From CAWHPS01 sp963831235 (GTDB lineage: Bacteria; Fibrobacterota; OXYB2-FULL-49-7; JAEUSG01), in contig CAWHPS010000059.1 in assembly GCA_963831235.1 (NCBI GenBank), positions 1-64,000 of the forward strand: a stretch of DNA of 64,000 nt, given 5' to 3'. The position numbers and the translations under genes were made by a program. The notes beneath the pieces were generated by a model. It was not told where the DNA came from. It searched no databases and was given only the letters and a program-made list of their open reading frames with translations. This document shows, piece after piece, positions 8,780 through 18,195 of this stretch; the stretch's first letter is position 1; every line of letters begins with the position of its first letter.

Positions 8780-9742
8780 TTACACCTCTCCGGAGGATAC
8801 CGACGGCGATTCCCCTGCGATGCGGCACACGCGGTCGTCGCAGATCGCTATATAGCTCGGATCGATTTCATACCCCACGTAATGCCGGCCCGTTTGAACT
8901 GCCGCCACCGCTGTGGAGCCGCTCCCCATGAACGGGTCCAGGACCACGTCCCCCTCAAAAGTGTAGAGATGGATGAGACGCTCCACCAGAGCCACGGGAA
9001 AAGGCGCCGGGTGCCCCACACGTCGTGCCGACTCGGGGGGAATGTGCCAGACGCTGGTAGTTGCCGCCATGAACTCGTCTCGGGATATGGTCGAGTTGCC
9101 CTTCACCGGCCGGTCGAAGCGATCCTTTGAAAAGATGAGGACGTACTCGTGGAGATCCCTCAAAGAAGGATTGCCCGCGGACATCCACGATCCCCACGCA
9201 CAGGACCCGCTCGCACCCTTGCCCTTGACCCAGATGATCTCACCCCTCATGAAGAGTCCGAGCTTCTCGGCAATGGCGGCCACGTGGGAGTTCAAGGGAA
9301 TATACGGTTTGCGGCCGAGATTGGCGACGTTGAACGCAATGCGCCCTCCCGGCACGAGCACTCGACGTGTCTCCTCCAGAACCTGTGCGAGGAATTCGAG
9401 ATAGTCTCTCAGGCTGAGATCCTGGTCGTACTCCTTGCCCACATTGTACGGAGGCGATGTGACCATGAATGCCACGGAGTTGTCCGGCAGTTCGTGCATC
9501 TGCTCGGACGAATGCTGATAGACGCGATCCAGGAGGTTGGGAGGTATCTCGTTGACTTTTTCGACGCTGCGGTTTGCGACCGGAGCCGCAAAGAGCTTCC
9601 GGCCGTAGAATGTTGATGAATCGTGTGCTTCGCGCTTGCCCGTGCCGAAGGATCTGGTTGCTGTGGCCTTTTTCACTGAGCCCCCTCGTTCCCGGCGGAA
9701 GTAGTGAGGAGAGGAGCCGGGGATGGAGAGACCGATTAGCAT
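8780..9742 (-). CDS. Solitary DNA methyltransferase, beta class (likely N4-cytosine)
   Basis: S-adenosylmethionine-dependent DNA methyltransferase. The catalytic motif TSPPYN is near residue 95, and the AdoMet motif DPFMGSGSTAVAAV near 266; catalytic motif before AdoMet motif is the beta-class order. SPPY rather than DPPY suggests N4-methylcytosine, though N6-adenine is possible. Between them WMSAGNPSLRDLHEYVL lies in the specificity region. No restriction endonuclease is adjacent: vapBC is on one side and a DUF4331 gene on the other. The ORF start (ATG 9742) gives 320 residues; a GTG at 9676 preceded by GAGGGGG is an alternative start that removes a weakly conserved N-terminus. Confidence 0.85.
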   Translation of the reverse strand: MLIGLSIPGSSPHYFRRERGGSVKKATATRSFGTGKREAHDSSTFYGRKLFAAPVANRSVEKVNEIPPNLLDRVYQHSSEQMHELPDNSVAFMVTSPPYNVGKEYDQDLSLRDYLEFLAQVLEETRRVLVPGGRIAFNVANLGRKPYIPLNSHVAAIAEKLGLFMRGEIIWVKGKGASGSCAWGSWMSAGNPSLRDLHEYVLIFSKDRFDRPVKGNSTISRDEFMAATTSVWHIPPESARRVGHPAPFPVALVERLIHLYTFEGDVVLDPFMGSGSTAVAAVQTGRHYVGYEIDPSYIAICDDRVCRIAGESPSVSSGEV

Positions 9743-9976
9743 CGCGCTGAGAGTCAGTCAAGAAAAAAGATAATAGAACCGAGTAGTAATTTAAAATATC
9801 TAAAGTAGCTTTTTCGAGAAATGAATAAAGTATCGAAAAATCATTGTAAATAAAGACTACAGTTTATTGCGTGCTTGGAGGGCGCTCGGCAGGGAGTCTG
9901 AATCTTCGGCCGTGTGACGGCATCTAACCTAGGCAGGAACGAAAGAACAGCAATTTGTAAGTGGAAGGAGAATGAT

Positions 9977-11011
9977 ATGTCAAACCATTTTACGGGCTTG
10001 AATTTAGGTCCCCCTGAGGGTGACACGCGACTTGACCTCACTGATCTCTACGCCTTCCAGGTGCCTACGGACGCCTCGAAGACGGTGCTGATCCTCAATT
10101 GTAACTCGTTCGCCAAGTCGGCGGCGTTCCACCCCGATGCCGTGTACCGTATCAACATTGATAACGACGGCGACGCCGAAACCGACGTCGCTCTCAGCAT
10201 GGTATTCTCCGAGCCGCGAGACGGTCGGCAGAGTGCCGGCGTTTACCTGGCAACAGGCCCGGAGGCCCGAGGGATCGAGGCCGCTGGCCGGCAGATCTTC
10301 AAAGACGTGGAGGTGTCCTTCGGTCCCGAGCCGAACATCGTCACCTCGGGTCCCTACACTTTCTTCGTCGGAGTTCGCAGCGATGCTTTCTTCATCGACT
10401 TCGCGGGGATCCTGAACATGTTTGACCACAAGGGCGGAAAGAACTTCACCGGCCTGGAGGGGGCTCCGGACCCGAGCCGATGGACCGGCAAGGACCTTTT
10501 TGCCAACTATAACGTGTTCAGCATGGCGTTCGAGCTACCCACGAGCGTGCTGGGGTCCAACTCGGCGGTGCGCATCTGGGGGCGGGTCAGCATCCGCCGC
10601 GACGGCAATCTCGTTCCCGTGGATCGTGCGGGTCACCCGACTCTCGCGAACTTCTTCCTGACCGATAAGAAGAAACCGGAATTCGACAGAAGCGCACCCG
10701 CTGAGGATCGGGAGCTCTTTCTCGACGAGTTCATCCACTCAATGGAGCATGTTGGGGGCTATTCCCGGGAAGAGGCCAAAGCGGTGCTCGATGCCCATGG
10801 AATCCTGCCCGACATGCTGAGCTTCGACCCCTCCAAAACCGGCAGTTACCCAAATGGCCGTCTTCTCACCGACCACATTGTCGCTCATCGCCTAGCTATG
10901 CTCTCCAATGGCAAGATTCCGCCCGACGGGCTCAAGCCCCACACCGATATCCTCGCCGATTTCCCATACCTCGGCACACCGCACCCGAACCCTGACCCGC
11001 CCCCGGCATAG
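9977..11011 (+). CDS. DUF4331 family protein
   Basis: ATG 9977 is preceded by AAGGAG and gives a 344-residue protein with no signal peptide or membrane segment. The opening SNHFTGLNLGPPEGDTRLDLTDLYAF (residues 2-27) resembles the DUF4331 family, as do FVGVRSDAFFIDFAG near the middle and the late NGRLLTDHIV. The biochemical role of the family is not known to me. The protein sits alone on the plus strand between minus-strand genes, so nothing nearby explains it. Confidence 0.75.
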   Translation: MSNHFTGLNLGPPEGDTRLDLTDLYAFQVPTDASKTVLILNCNSFAKSAAFHPDAVYRINIDNDGDAETDVALSMVFSEPRDGRQSAGVYLATGPEARGIEAAGRQIFKDVEVSFGPEPNIVTSGPYTFFVGVRSDAFFIDFAGILNMFDHKGGKNFTGLEGAPDPSRWTGKDLFANYNVFSMAFELPTSVLGSNSAVRIWGRVSIRRDGNLVPVDRAGHPTLANFFLTDKKKPEFDRSAPAEDRELFLDEFIHSMEHVGGYSREEAKAVLDAHGILPDMLSFDPSKTGSYPNGRLLTDHIVAHRLAMLSNGKIPPDGLKPHTDILADFPYLGTPHPNPDPPPA

Positions 11012-11275
11012 GGGACCAGCGCTCCGTCAGCCTTCATCCGGTGGGAGTTTGCAACTGCAAACCCCTACCGGGTCACCTATGACGGAAGATTGGACAAATG
11101 AGCCCAACGCAAGAGCGAGCGTTCCCTTGACGCTCATGTTTCCTGCTGTGTTGGCCGCTTATGCCAGGCTGAAGCGGGCGTACGCAAATCCCTTACGACC
11201 CGCAATTTCTGGATGTGGAGCGCGATAGGCCTACCCGAAGAATGAAGAGTGGGGAGTGAAACGGGGCTCGGACGT

Positions 11276-11775
11276 TTAACGTATCCACCCGACCAGGAGC
11301 GCTATGCACCACCAGACGAAGACGGCGACAGTCGAAATTCCCATCATGTCCAAGCCTTTTCGGCTACCCATGACCAGGAGGATGAATCCTCCCACACATC
11401 CCAGAGGAGCAAACACCGTTGATAGTATCCAGTCTACAACGGTCATGTCGGATTGTTCCGCGCGTACCTTCGGTATCCTGTCCAACCTCTTGAAACAGGA
11501 CGGACAAAGGCGGGTATCCTCTCTCACCGATACCCCGCAAAAGGGACAGTATCGAAGACGGCTTGAGGCGCCGGGGATGGTAGGGTGGGCTCCACGTGGG
11601 GTTTCGGCGGTTGGGGAGGAGGTGCTGCCGAAGGCTCGGAGGTGTCCGGAATCAAGAATTCTTTTCCGCATCGTCCGCAGCGACCCAACCGGCCCGCGTG
11701 CTCCTTGGTCACCTCAAAGGCTGCTCCGCAGTCGCAGGAAAAACGGATGGTCGCGGGGAAAGGCTCATCTAACAT
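11276..11775 (-). CDS. Zinc-ribbon membrane protein, frameshifted
   Basis: After repair of one frameshift near 11565-11572 the gene has three parts. An N-terminal CxCG ribbon (FSCDCGAAFEV then GRCGRCGKEFLIP) is followed by a proline-rich linker with PQPPKPHVEP. A second zinc ribbon, YCPFCGVSVREDTRLCPSC, leads into a C-terminal hydrophobic pair of helices (PLGCVGGFILLVMG and VAVFVWWCIALLVGW). The N-terminal ribbon closely resembles one in the Ser/Thr kinase at 15677-18046. The start is uncertain: ATG 11775 opens at the domain, and ATG 11841 is also in frame. Function unknown; probably a small sensor or scaffold at the inner membrane. Confidence 0.6.
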
Positions 11776-12094
11776 GGGAATCCCGGTCTCCGTGGTGCGT
11801 GAAATGGGATGGTAGGAGAGTACCTTAACAGGAGAGACCATTTCTTGCAAGGGGGGGCAATAATGTGCTATGTTCAAATACTTAATGCCGGAAATCGTCC
11901 GGCTGCCTACCCGAGATCAAGTGCGGGCCACCCAGTGGCGAGCACGTTTCCGTGGTGCAGCAAGAGAGGAATTCGTTGCAGCCCTGCCGAACAAGGCTTT
12001 GCCTCCGCGGCGGAGAACTTGCTGCATACCTTCTCGCCTTATGCGGGGGCTTGAAGCCCACGGCTCGGAACCAAGGGATAAGTCCGGAGGAGTC

Positions 12095-14728
12095 ATGACC
12101 GGTGCTGAACTGAGAGAGAAGTTCCTGGCATATTTTGAGGAAAGAGGCCATAGCCGGGTACCGAGCTCATCGTTAATTCCCGAGGGTGATGCCACCCTCC
12201 TTTTCGTGAACGCAGGCATGGTCCAGTTCAAGAGCGTTTTCACGGGAGCTGAAAAGAGGCCCTATGTGCGGGCCACGACCTCCCAGAAATGTCTCCGGGT
12301 GAGCGGTAAGCATAACGACCTGGAAAACGTCGGACATACCGCGCGGCATCATACGTTCTTCGAAATGCTCGGCAACTTCTCCTTCGGTGACTACTTCAAG
12401 GAAGACGCAGTGGCATTCGGATGGGAGTTCCTCACCAAGGTGGTGGGGCTCCCCAAGGACCGGCTCCACGTCACCATATACAAAGACGACGATGAAGCAT
12501 ACGGTATCTGGAATAAGGTCCTGGGGAAAGGGACCAATCCCATCATCCGCCTCGGAGAAAAGGACAATTTCTGGAGTATGGGCGACACCGGTCCCTGCGG
12601 TCCCTGCTCCGAGATTCATATCGACCAAGGGGATCGGTTTGCGTGCAGCGATCCGAACTGCGGACCCGACTGTGATTGCGACCGGTTCCTGGAACTGTGG
12701 AACCTTGTGTTCATGCAGTTTGACCGGGATGCTTCCGGAAAGATGACCCCTCTGCCAAGGCCGTCCATTGACACCGGCCTCGGTTTGGAGCGTTTGGCCG
12801 CGGTGGTGCAGGGGAAGGACAGTAATTGGGAATCCGACCTCTTTCTTCCGTTGATTCGTCATCTCGAAGAGATTTCCGGCAGAGAATGCAAGGGCAAGGA
12901 TCTTGATTCCATAGCGATCCGGGTGATTGCCGACCACAGTCGTGCTGCGGCTTTTCTCATTGCAGACGGCATTCTTCCTTCTAACGAGGGGAGGGGGTAT
13001 GTGCTGCGACGCATTCTGCGGAGAGCGTTGCGGTACGGAAAATACATCGGGCTGAACGAGCCATTCATGTTCGACACTGCCCGGGTGGTGATCAACACCA
13101 TGTCCGAGGCGTACCCGGAGTTGAACAACCACAGGATTCTGGTCGAAAAAGTGATTCTCCATGAGGAGGAGCGCTTTCTCGACACGCTAGCCCGCGGCCT
13201 GCTCCTCTTTGAAGAAGAGGCCGCCCGGTTGCGCAGCCAGGGGAGCAAGACAATACCGGGGAGTGTCGCGTTTCGACTCTACGACACTTTCGGCTTTCCG
13301 CTCGATTTGACGGTGGACCTCGCGGCCGAATCCGGTTTTTCCGTGGATCAGGCGGGTTTTGATGGCGAGATGGCCCAACAGAGGCTCCTGGCACGCCAAT
13401 CCTGGGAGGGCATGCATGGCGGCGAGGCGGAAAGCCTCAAACCATTGTTGGAAAAAGGAGTGCTCATCGATTTCACCGGGTACGAGACCACGGAGGATTT
13501 CGGTACCGTGCAGGCAATTCTTACGGAAGGAAAGCCTGTGGATGAAGTCCACGCCGGTGCGAGGGTGGAGCTGCTCACCGACAGAACCCCCTTCTACGGA
13601 GAGTCCGGCGGGCAAGTGGGAGATCGAGGCACCATCAGCAGCAATGGTAACGAAATTGACGTTGAGGAGACGCTCAAACCGTTTCCGAATCTCATAGTTC
13701 ATCGGGGAGCGGTTCGGTCCGGCACGTTCAGGGTGGGGGACAAGGTCGAGCTGCGGGTAGACACCGAGTTGCGAAGGTCCATCATGGCCAACCATTCGGC
13801 GACTCACCTGCTCCAATGGGCTCTCAGGAAGGTGCTGGGGGAGCACGTGAACCAAAGCGGCTCGCTGGTGGAGCCCAACCGTCTGAGATTCGACTTCACG
13901 CATTTTTCGGCCATATCGCCGGAGCAGCTTGCCGAAGTGGAAGATCTCGTGAACGGAAAGATACGGGAGAACGCTGAGGTTGAAGCCCGGGTCATGCCGA
14001 TCGCCGAGGCCAAAGAAATGGGAGCCATGGCCCTCTTCGGAGAGAAATACGGAGAGACGGTTCGGGTGATCTCCATCGGAGGATTCAGCCGTGAGCTCTG
14101 CGGCGGCGTACACGCACATCGAACGGGAGATCTCGGACTGTTCAAGGTGGTCAGCGAGGGAGGCATCGCCGCGGGGGTGAGGCGCATCGAGGCCGTCACG
14201 GGAAGGGGCGCCCTCGAATATGTCCGGAACCTGGAAGAGGAGTTCCGGGGCTTGGCAGACCGTCTCCGGGGCTCCAAGGGTGAATTGATCCGGAAGCTCG
14301 ACAAATTGATAGATGAAAAGAAGGCCAAGGAAAGAGAGGCAGAGAATCTCAAGCGGAAGCTCGCGGGCGGCGTTGCCTCGGACATCCTGGACGGGGTGCG
14401 GGAGGTGAACGGCATCAAGCTACTGGCAAGGCGCGTGGATGATGTGTCGAGTCCCAAGGATCTCCGAGACTATGCAGACCGAGTCAGGGACCGTCTCGGC
14501 TCGGGAGTTGCCCTTCTGGGAGCCGAGGCTGAAGGGAAAGTTCTTCTCGTTGCCCTGGTCACCAAAGATCTTACCGATCGTTTCCATGCAGGCAAGATTG
14601 CCAAAGAAGCAGCCTCAGCGGTCGGCGGCTCCGGGGGAGGGCGGCCGGATATGGCCCAAGCCGGGGGACCGGACGTGGCAGCACTTGACCGGGCACTCAA
14701 ATCTGTAGAAAATTTCTTCGGGAGCTGA
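12095..14728 (+). CDS. alaS: Alanyl-tRNA synthetase
   Basis: Charges tRNA-Ala with alanine and clears mischarged Ser/Gly. ATG 12095 is preceded by GGAGG and begins MTGAELREKFLAYFEERGH, the true family N-terminus; the open frame upstream to 11870 is not homologous. The class II catalytic core includes SSSLIPEGDATLLFVNAGM and TSQKCLRVSGKHNDLENVG. The editing domain has HSATHLL, and CGGVHAHRTGDLG supplies the remaining zinc ligands. The C-Ala domain ends with GGSGGGRPDMAQAGG. 877 residues is the standard length. The downstream gap of 136 bases leads to a small HTH-like ORF on the same strand. Confidence 0.97.
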   Translation: MTGAELREKFLAYFEERGHSRVPSSSLIPEGDATLLFVNAGMVQFKSVFTGAEKRPYVRATTSQKCLRVSGKHNDLENVGHTARHHTFFEMLGNFSFGDYFKEDAVAFGWEFLTKVVGLPKDRLHVTIYKDDDEAYGIWNKVLGKGTNPIIRLGEKDNFWSMGDTGPCGPCSEIHIDQGDRFACSDPNCGPDCDCDRFLELWNLVFMQFDRDASGKMTPLPRPSIDTGLGLERLAAVVQGKDSNWESDLFLPLIRHLEEISGRECKGKDLDSIAIRVIADHSRAAAFLIADGILPSNEGRGYVLRRILRRALRYGKYIGLNEPFMFDTARVVINTMSEAYPELNNHRILVEKVILHEEERFLDTLARGLLLFEEEAARLRSQGSKTIPGSVAFRLYDTFGFPLDLTVDLAAESGFSVDQAGFDGEMAQQRLLARQSWEGMHGGEAESLKPLLEKGVLIDFTGYETTEDFGTVQAILTEGKPVDEVHAGARVELLTDRTPFYGESGGQVGDRGTISSNGNEIDVEETLKPFPNLIVHRGAVRSGTFRVGDKVELRVDTELRRSIMANHSATHLLQWALRKVLGEHVNQSGSLVEPNRLRFDFTHFSAISPEQLAEVEDLVNGKIRENAEVEARVMPIAEAKEMGAMALFGEKYGETVRVISIGGFSRELCGGVHAHRTGDLGLFKVVSEGGIAAGVRRIEAVTGRGALEYVRNLEEEFRGLADRLRGSKGELIRKLDKLIDEKKAKEREAENLKRKLAGGVASDILDGVREVNGIKLLARRVDDVSSPKDLRDYADRVRDRLGSGVALLGAEAEGKVLLVALVTKDLTDRFHAGKIAKEAASAVGGSGGGRPDMAQAGGPDVAALDRALKSVENFFGS

Positions 14729-14864
14729 CATCCGTCCCGCAAGACGCTGAGCAACGGTCGGGTCGGCGAGAGCATAAATGAATCCAGCCCTGACGCGAAG
14801 GTACGGCTTACAACGTTGGAGAGAGTGTTCCCCGACACGTGCATGACAAGAGGAAGGCCGCTCA

Positions 14865-15035
14865 ATGGATATTAACGAGAGCAATGAGGTTTACGGGCGT
14901 ATTACCCGGGTGATCAACGAATTGAAAATGGCCAGGGAGTCGGTGACCGTCTTCAAGGTCGTAGAGCTGACGGGCATAGATCAGTTCGTCGTATTTCGGT
15001 ACTTTTACGAGAAAGGACTGCTCAAGGGAAAATAG
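14865..15035 (+). CDS. Small predicted helix-turn-helix protein, 56 aa
   Basis: Begins MDINESNEVYGRITRVINEL and continues VTVFKVVELTGIDQFVVFRYFYEKGLLKGK. The segment VFKVVELTGIDQFVVFRYFYEKGLL has the pattern of a winged or three-helix HTH (helix, TG turn, recognition helix). AGGAAG lies about 12 bases upstream of the ATG. It follows alaS on the same strand and may be co-transcribed. I cannot assign a family, and a role as a small regulator or adaptor is inference from the helix pattern only. Confidence 0.5.
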   Translation: MDINESNEVYGRITRVINELKMARESVTVFKVVELTGIDQFVVFRYFYEKGLLKGK

Positions 15036-15209
15036 GCGCTCGTTCCGCTCCGGCGGTGAGAAGGGCAGGGAGGGTCACTGTTGCGGGAAACCGTCGGTCC
15101 TTGAGGGAGCTGTTCGGCAAGGCAGGCTCATTCCCTGCAGAACCAGGCAGTCCATCTTCTACCCCCCTTAGGATCAATCCGACCTGAAGAGCTGACCGAA
15201 ACAAGAGTA

Positions 15210-15232
15210 GCCCCCCGGCATTTCCGGGGGGC
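15210..15232 (-). terminator. Strong hairpin downstream of the small membrane ORF
   Basis: GCCCCCCGG, loop CATTT, CCGGGGGGC: a perfect 9-bp GC stem. On the minus strand it is followed by CTACTCTTGTTTC, a weak T-rich tail, and it lies about 67 bases beyond the stop of the 57-residue ORF at 15299-15472. It could also end the plus-strand alaS transcript, but there is no T-run on that side. Confidence 0.5.
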
Positions 15233-15298
15233 AGTCCACTATTCCTCACAACGTCAACAATTCTCGAGCAACGCGAGCCGGATTACCCTGTTCGAGGC

Positions 15299-15472
15299 CT
15301 ACCAGAACCAGAAGCCCCAGTGCGGGTCCGACTGATTGGAAAGAGAGGCCGGGTAAGCATAGTGCTCGGGGATATCCGAATACCACTGGTTTACCCATCC
15401 GCCATAAGTGATCCACCCGAAGAAGAAGACCGATATGAGAAGTCCTGACACGCCTGCACGAATACGGGACAT
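15299..15472 (-). CDS. Small single-pass membrane protein, 57 aa
   Basis: ATG 15472 is preceded by GGAGGATATACC, a very good Shine-Dalgarno. The protein opens MSRIRAGVSGLLISVFFFGW: two positive residues, then one transmembrane helix to about residue 22. A tryptophan- and tyrosine-rich exported tail follows, with the ending DPHWGFWFW. The strong RBS, the coherent topology and the terminator-like hairpin beyond the stop support a real gene. I do not recognise the family. The neighbours are alaS on the other strand and the kinase further right. Confidence 0.6.
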   Translation of the reverse strand: MSRIRAGVSGLLISVFFFGWITYGGWVNQWYSDIPEHYAYPASLSNQSDPHWGFWFW

Positions 15473-15676
15473 GGTATATCCTCCATACCTGGTTTGTCCT
15501 TATAGGGACGATTTTTGCTCTATTTTACATGAGATAGATAGATAAGTCAATAGAGTGGTGAGCAATAGCTCATACTTCACTTGATGATACAGAAAGGAAA
15601 CCGATCTATTTATGAAGCATAGTCAGGGGGCGTTGTTCGTAACGGGGGGATTTGTCGGAAACGATGAACCGGGTGC

Positions 15677-18046
15677 TCAGTCCGATTTCATGAATCCCAG
15701 ACGGTGCAGCAAACCCTTCTTGGCGGGCTTGTCCGCATTGACGGATTTGGTGCCTCCGGCGGTGAGGACATCGATGAGCGCTTCGAGTGCTTCAAGAAGC
15801 TCCTGCGGGGTTTTGAACCTCTCGTCGGGATTCTTCGCAGTCATCTTCTTGAGCAAGTCGTGCACCACTTCGGGGACGGGAGGCTCGAAACGATCAAACG
15901 GTGGGAGAGGCTCATGAACGTGCTTCTGAAAGATGACGTACGCAGACTCTCCTTTGAACGGAGGCGAGCCGTTGAGGAGGTGATAGAGAGTTACCCCCAA
16001 GGAGTAGATGTCCGACCTGATGTCTATGTTCGGCGATCCCTTGGCCTGCTCCGGGGAAAAGTAAAGCGGTGTGCCGCATGCGATGCCTGTTTGGGTAATT
16101 GCCACATCCTGGTCCAGGTAATTTTTGGCCAGTCCCAGATCGGCCAGAGTCGCCTCGCCTTTGCCGGTGAAGAGGATGTTGGCAGGTTTGATGTCCCGAT
16201 GGAGCATGTTGTGCTCGGCTGCCACAATGAGGGCCTGAGTGATTTCCACTGCTACCCGGAGCCCCTTCTCCAGGGGCATACGCCCGTTCTTGACGAGCGC
16301 CAAAGCCGCACTCCCACCGCTGACATACGGCATGACAAGATAGTGCAGACCGTTCTCAAATCCCACGTTCATCACACCGACAATATTGGGATGTTGGAGC
16401 TTGGCTGCGGCACGGGCTTCACGTATGAACCGCTTGATGAAAACGGGATCCTTTTCCGCAAGATGCGCATGAAGGATCTTCATGGCCACCGCTATGTCCA
16501 GCGGGATGTGGTGAGCTTTGAAAACACCGCCCATGCCTCCGCCGCCCAGCTTGTAGAGAAGCCGGCATCCTCCCACCACTCTGCCGATGAGAGTATCGGT
16601 CAGCCTGTCGGCCTTCGCGTCGACTGCCGGCACGATCATCGGCTTGGCGCACTTGCCGCATTTCCCCTCTCGGCCTGTATGCCGTGCAGGGATGACGTTG
16701 ACCTGCCCGCACTCGCATGCAAAGCGAATCCGGGGCCCTTCATAGACCCGGGCCCTTCCTGAAGGATCTAGTCGAGGGCCGGCCTCTGTCATGAAAGGCA
16801 CTTCCGGAACGGGGGCCGGGGGTTTTGTCACCGCCGGATGCTCTGCCGGCGGCGACTCAAATCCTTGCACCTGCGGCTCGGCATGCCCTTCGCCGACATG
16901 ATCGAGGCTCGAGGCTGCTTGAAGCGCTTCGTCCGCCTCCCCCGAGGCAGTACGAATGGCGTCGGCAACAAAGGCCTTCAGGATTCCTTCATCAGCCTGG
17001 GAAAGGGAGACGAACTCCGTCCGCACCCGGCGGGACTCATCATGCCCCACTTCCGAGTTCCACCGGCTCACCTTGGAAATCACCGAGACCGTCAAATCTT
17101 CAGTTTCCGGCGGCAGGTGTATCTTCAGAACCAGGGTGTCCCCGACGTTAACCGAATCAGAGATGCTGAGCAGGGCCCACCTCGGAGCCAACGTCTCAGA
17201 TAGGCCGTCCCGCCAGCTCCTGTTGTCCCGGGAGTAGCTGACCCTGGCTTTGACGGGAACCGACACGTCATCTCCGTCTCTCGTTTCTCCGGCGTGCTCG
17301 CCTCTATCCGCTGCGCCTGGAGCCTGTTCCGGCGCCTCCGGGAGGGCTTCCCCGCCGGCCTTCTCCTTCATCTCATAATCGACGGTATCGGCCGGCTTCT
17401 GCTTCTTGGGTGGAGCTTCGTATTCCTCTGACGGAGCCACTTCGGGGTAATCGGGCTCGGGAGAGGAGGCATCGGCGCACAGGACTTCATATTCGCGAAC
17501 GTATCCCCTGATCTCGTCGCTCAGTCCTTCGAGGAGACGGCGGGCCTCCTGCGGTTGGTTCTTCTCCAGATAAACCGTTGCAGCGTCCACGATGATGTCT
17601 CCCTTGTCTACCAGATCAAATTTCGGTTCCGCCAGGAGCTCCTCAATCGCAGTTCGGGCCTCGTCCCATCGCTCCAGGTGGATGAGGCACGCTATTGAAT
17701 GGCGGGTCAATTCCACGCGAACATCAGCGGAGGCTTTCGTGGGCCGCCTGAACTCGTCGAGGGCCTCAGTGTACAATTGCATGCCCATGTAAGCCAACCC
17801 CAGGTCCAGCGACAAACGGGGTGTGAGGCCATTGGGAGACGTGGAGCGAGAAGCGGTTGTTTCCTCCATTTTTTGATTGAATCGGATCTGGACTACCTTG
17901 GCCTGAGCAAAGCGATTGTTCGGTTCTCTTGTCAGGATGTTTTGATAGACTAATATCGCATGATCGTACAACCCCTGCGTCTCGTAAAATTCCGCTTCTT
18001 GAACCAGGCGGTCAATGTTTTCTCTGTCCATTTGGGGATCGTTCAT
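15677..18046 (-). CDS. Multidomain Ser/Thr protein kinase (TPR, PilZ-like, zinc ribbon, kinase)
   Basis: About 789 residues from ATG 18046, which has GGGAG just upstream. The N-terminal 160 residues are TPR-like (AEFYETQGLYDHAILVYQNI, LGLAYMGMQLYTEAL). A proline/glutamate-rich linker follows. A PilZ-like beta domain holds LSETLAPRWALLSISDSVNVG and the PPETEDLTVSVISKVSRW strand. Then comes a CxCG zinc ribbon (RFACECGQVNVIP, GKCGKCAKPMIVP). The C-terminal Hanks-type kinase domain has the glycine loop KLGGGGMGGVFKA, VAMKIL with the ATP lysine, HRDIKPANI and DLG in place of DFG (ADLGLAKNY), then GTPLYFSPEQ. No membrane helix is seen, so it is probably cytoplasmic. The signal it senses is unknown; if the PilZ-like domain binds c-di-GMP, it would link that second messenger to phosphorylation. 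Confidence 0.85.
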   Translation of the reverse strand: MNDPQMDRENIDRLVQEAEFYETQGLYDHAILVYQNILTREPNNRFAQAKVVQIRFNQKMEETTASRSTSPNGLTPRLSLDLGLAYMGMQLYTEALDEFRRPTKASADVRVELTRHSIACLIHLERWDEARTAIEELLAEPKFDLVDKGDIIVDAATVYLEKNQPQEARRLLEGLSDEIRGYVREYEVLCADASSPEPDYPEVAPSEEYEAPPKKQKPADTVDYEMKEKAGGEALPEAPEQAPGAADRGEHAGETRDGDDVSVPVKARVSYSRDNRSWRDGLSETLAPRWALLSISDSVNVGDTLVLKIHLPPETEDLTVSVISKVSRWNSEVGHDESRRVRTEFVSLSQADEGILKAFVADAIRTASGEADEALQAASSLDHVGEGHAEPQVQGFESPPAEHPAVTKPPAPVPEVPFMTEAGPRLDPSGRARVYEGPRIRFACECGQVNVIPARHTGREGKCGKCAKPMIVPAVDAKADRLTDTLIGRVVGGCRLLYKLGGGGMGGVFKAHHIPLDIAVAMKILHAHLAEKDPVFIKRFIREARAAAKLQHPNIVGVMNVGFENGLHYLVMPYVSGGSAALALVKNGRMPLEKGLRVAVEITQALIVAAEHNMLHRDIKPANILFTGKGEATLADLGLAKNYLDQDVAITQTGIACGTPLYFSPEQAKGSPNIDIRSDIYSLGVTLYHLLNGSPPFKGESAYVIFQKHVHEPLPPFDRFEPPVPEVVHDLLKKMTAKNPDERFKTPQELLEALEALIDVLTAGGTKSVNADKPAKKGLLHRLGFMKSD

Positions 18047-18195
18047 GCCCGCTCCCGCACACTTTGTCATCACTTACCGCTGTTGCAGGGAATCTTCGAC
18101 TCACGAATCGGTCGAGAGCTCCACCAGTTTGGCTCTCATCAATAATTATGGGAAACTTTTGCGATTATAACACACTGAAACAAGATTGTCAGGCC

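Noticed and set aside
12173..14119. Long minus-strand frames over alaS
   Set aside because: Shadows of the real alaS frame; no domain sense.
15704..16762. 352-codon plus-strand frame opposite the kinase
   Set aside because: Antisense shadow; the minus strand has all Hanks kinase motifs.
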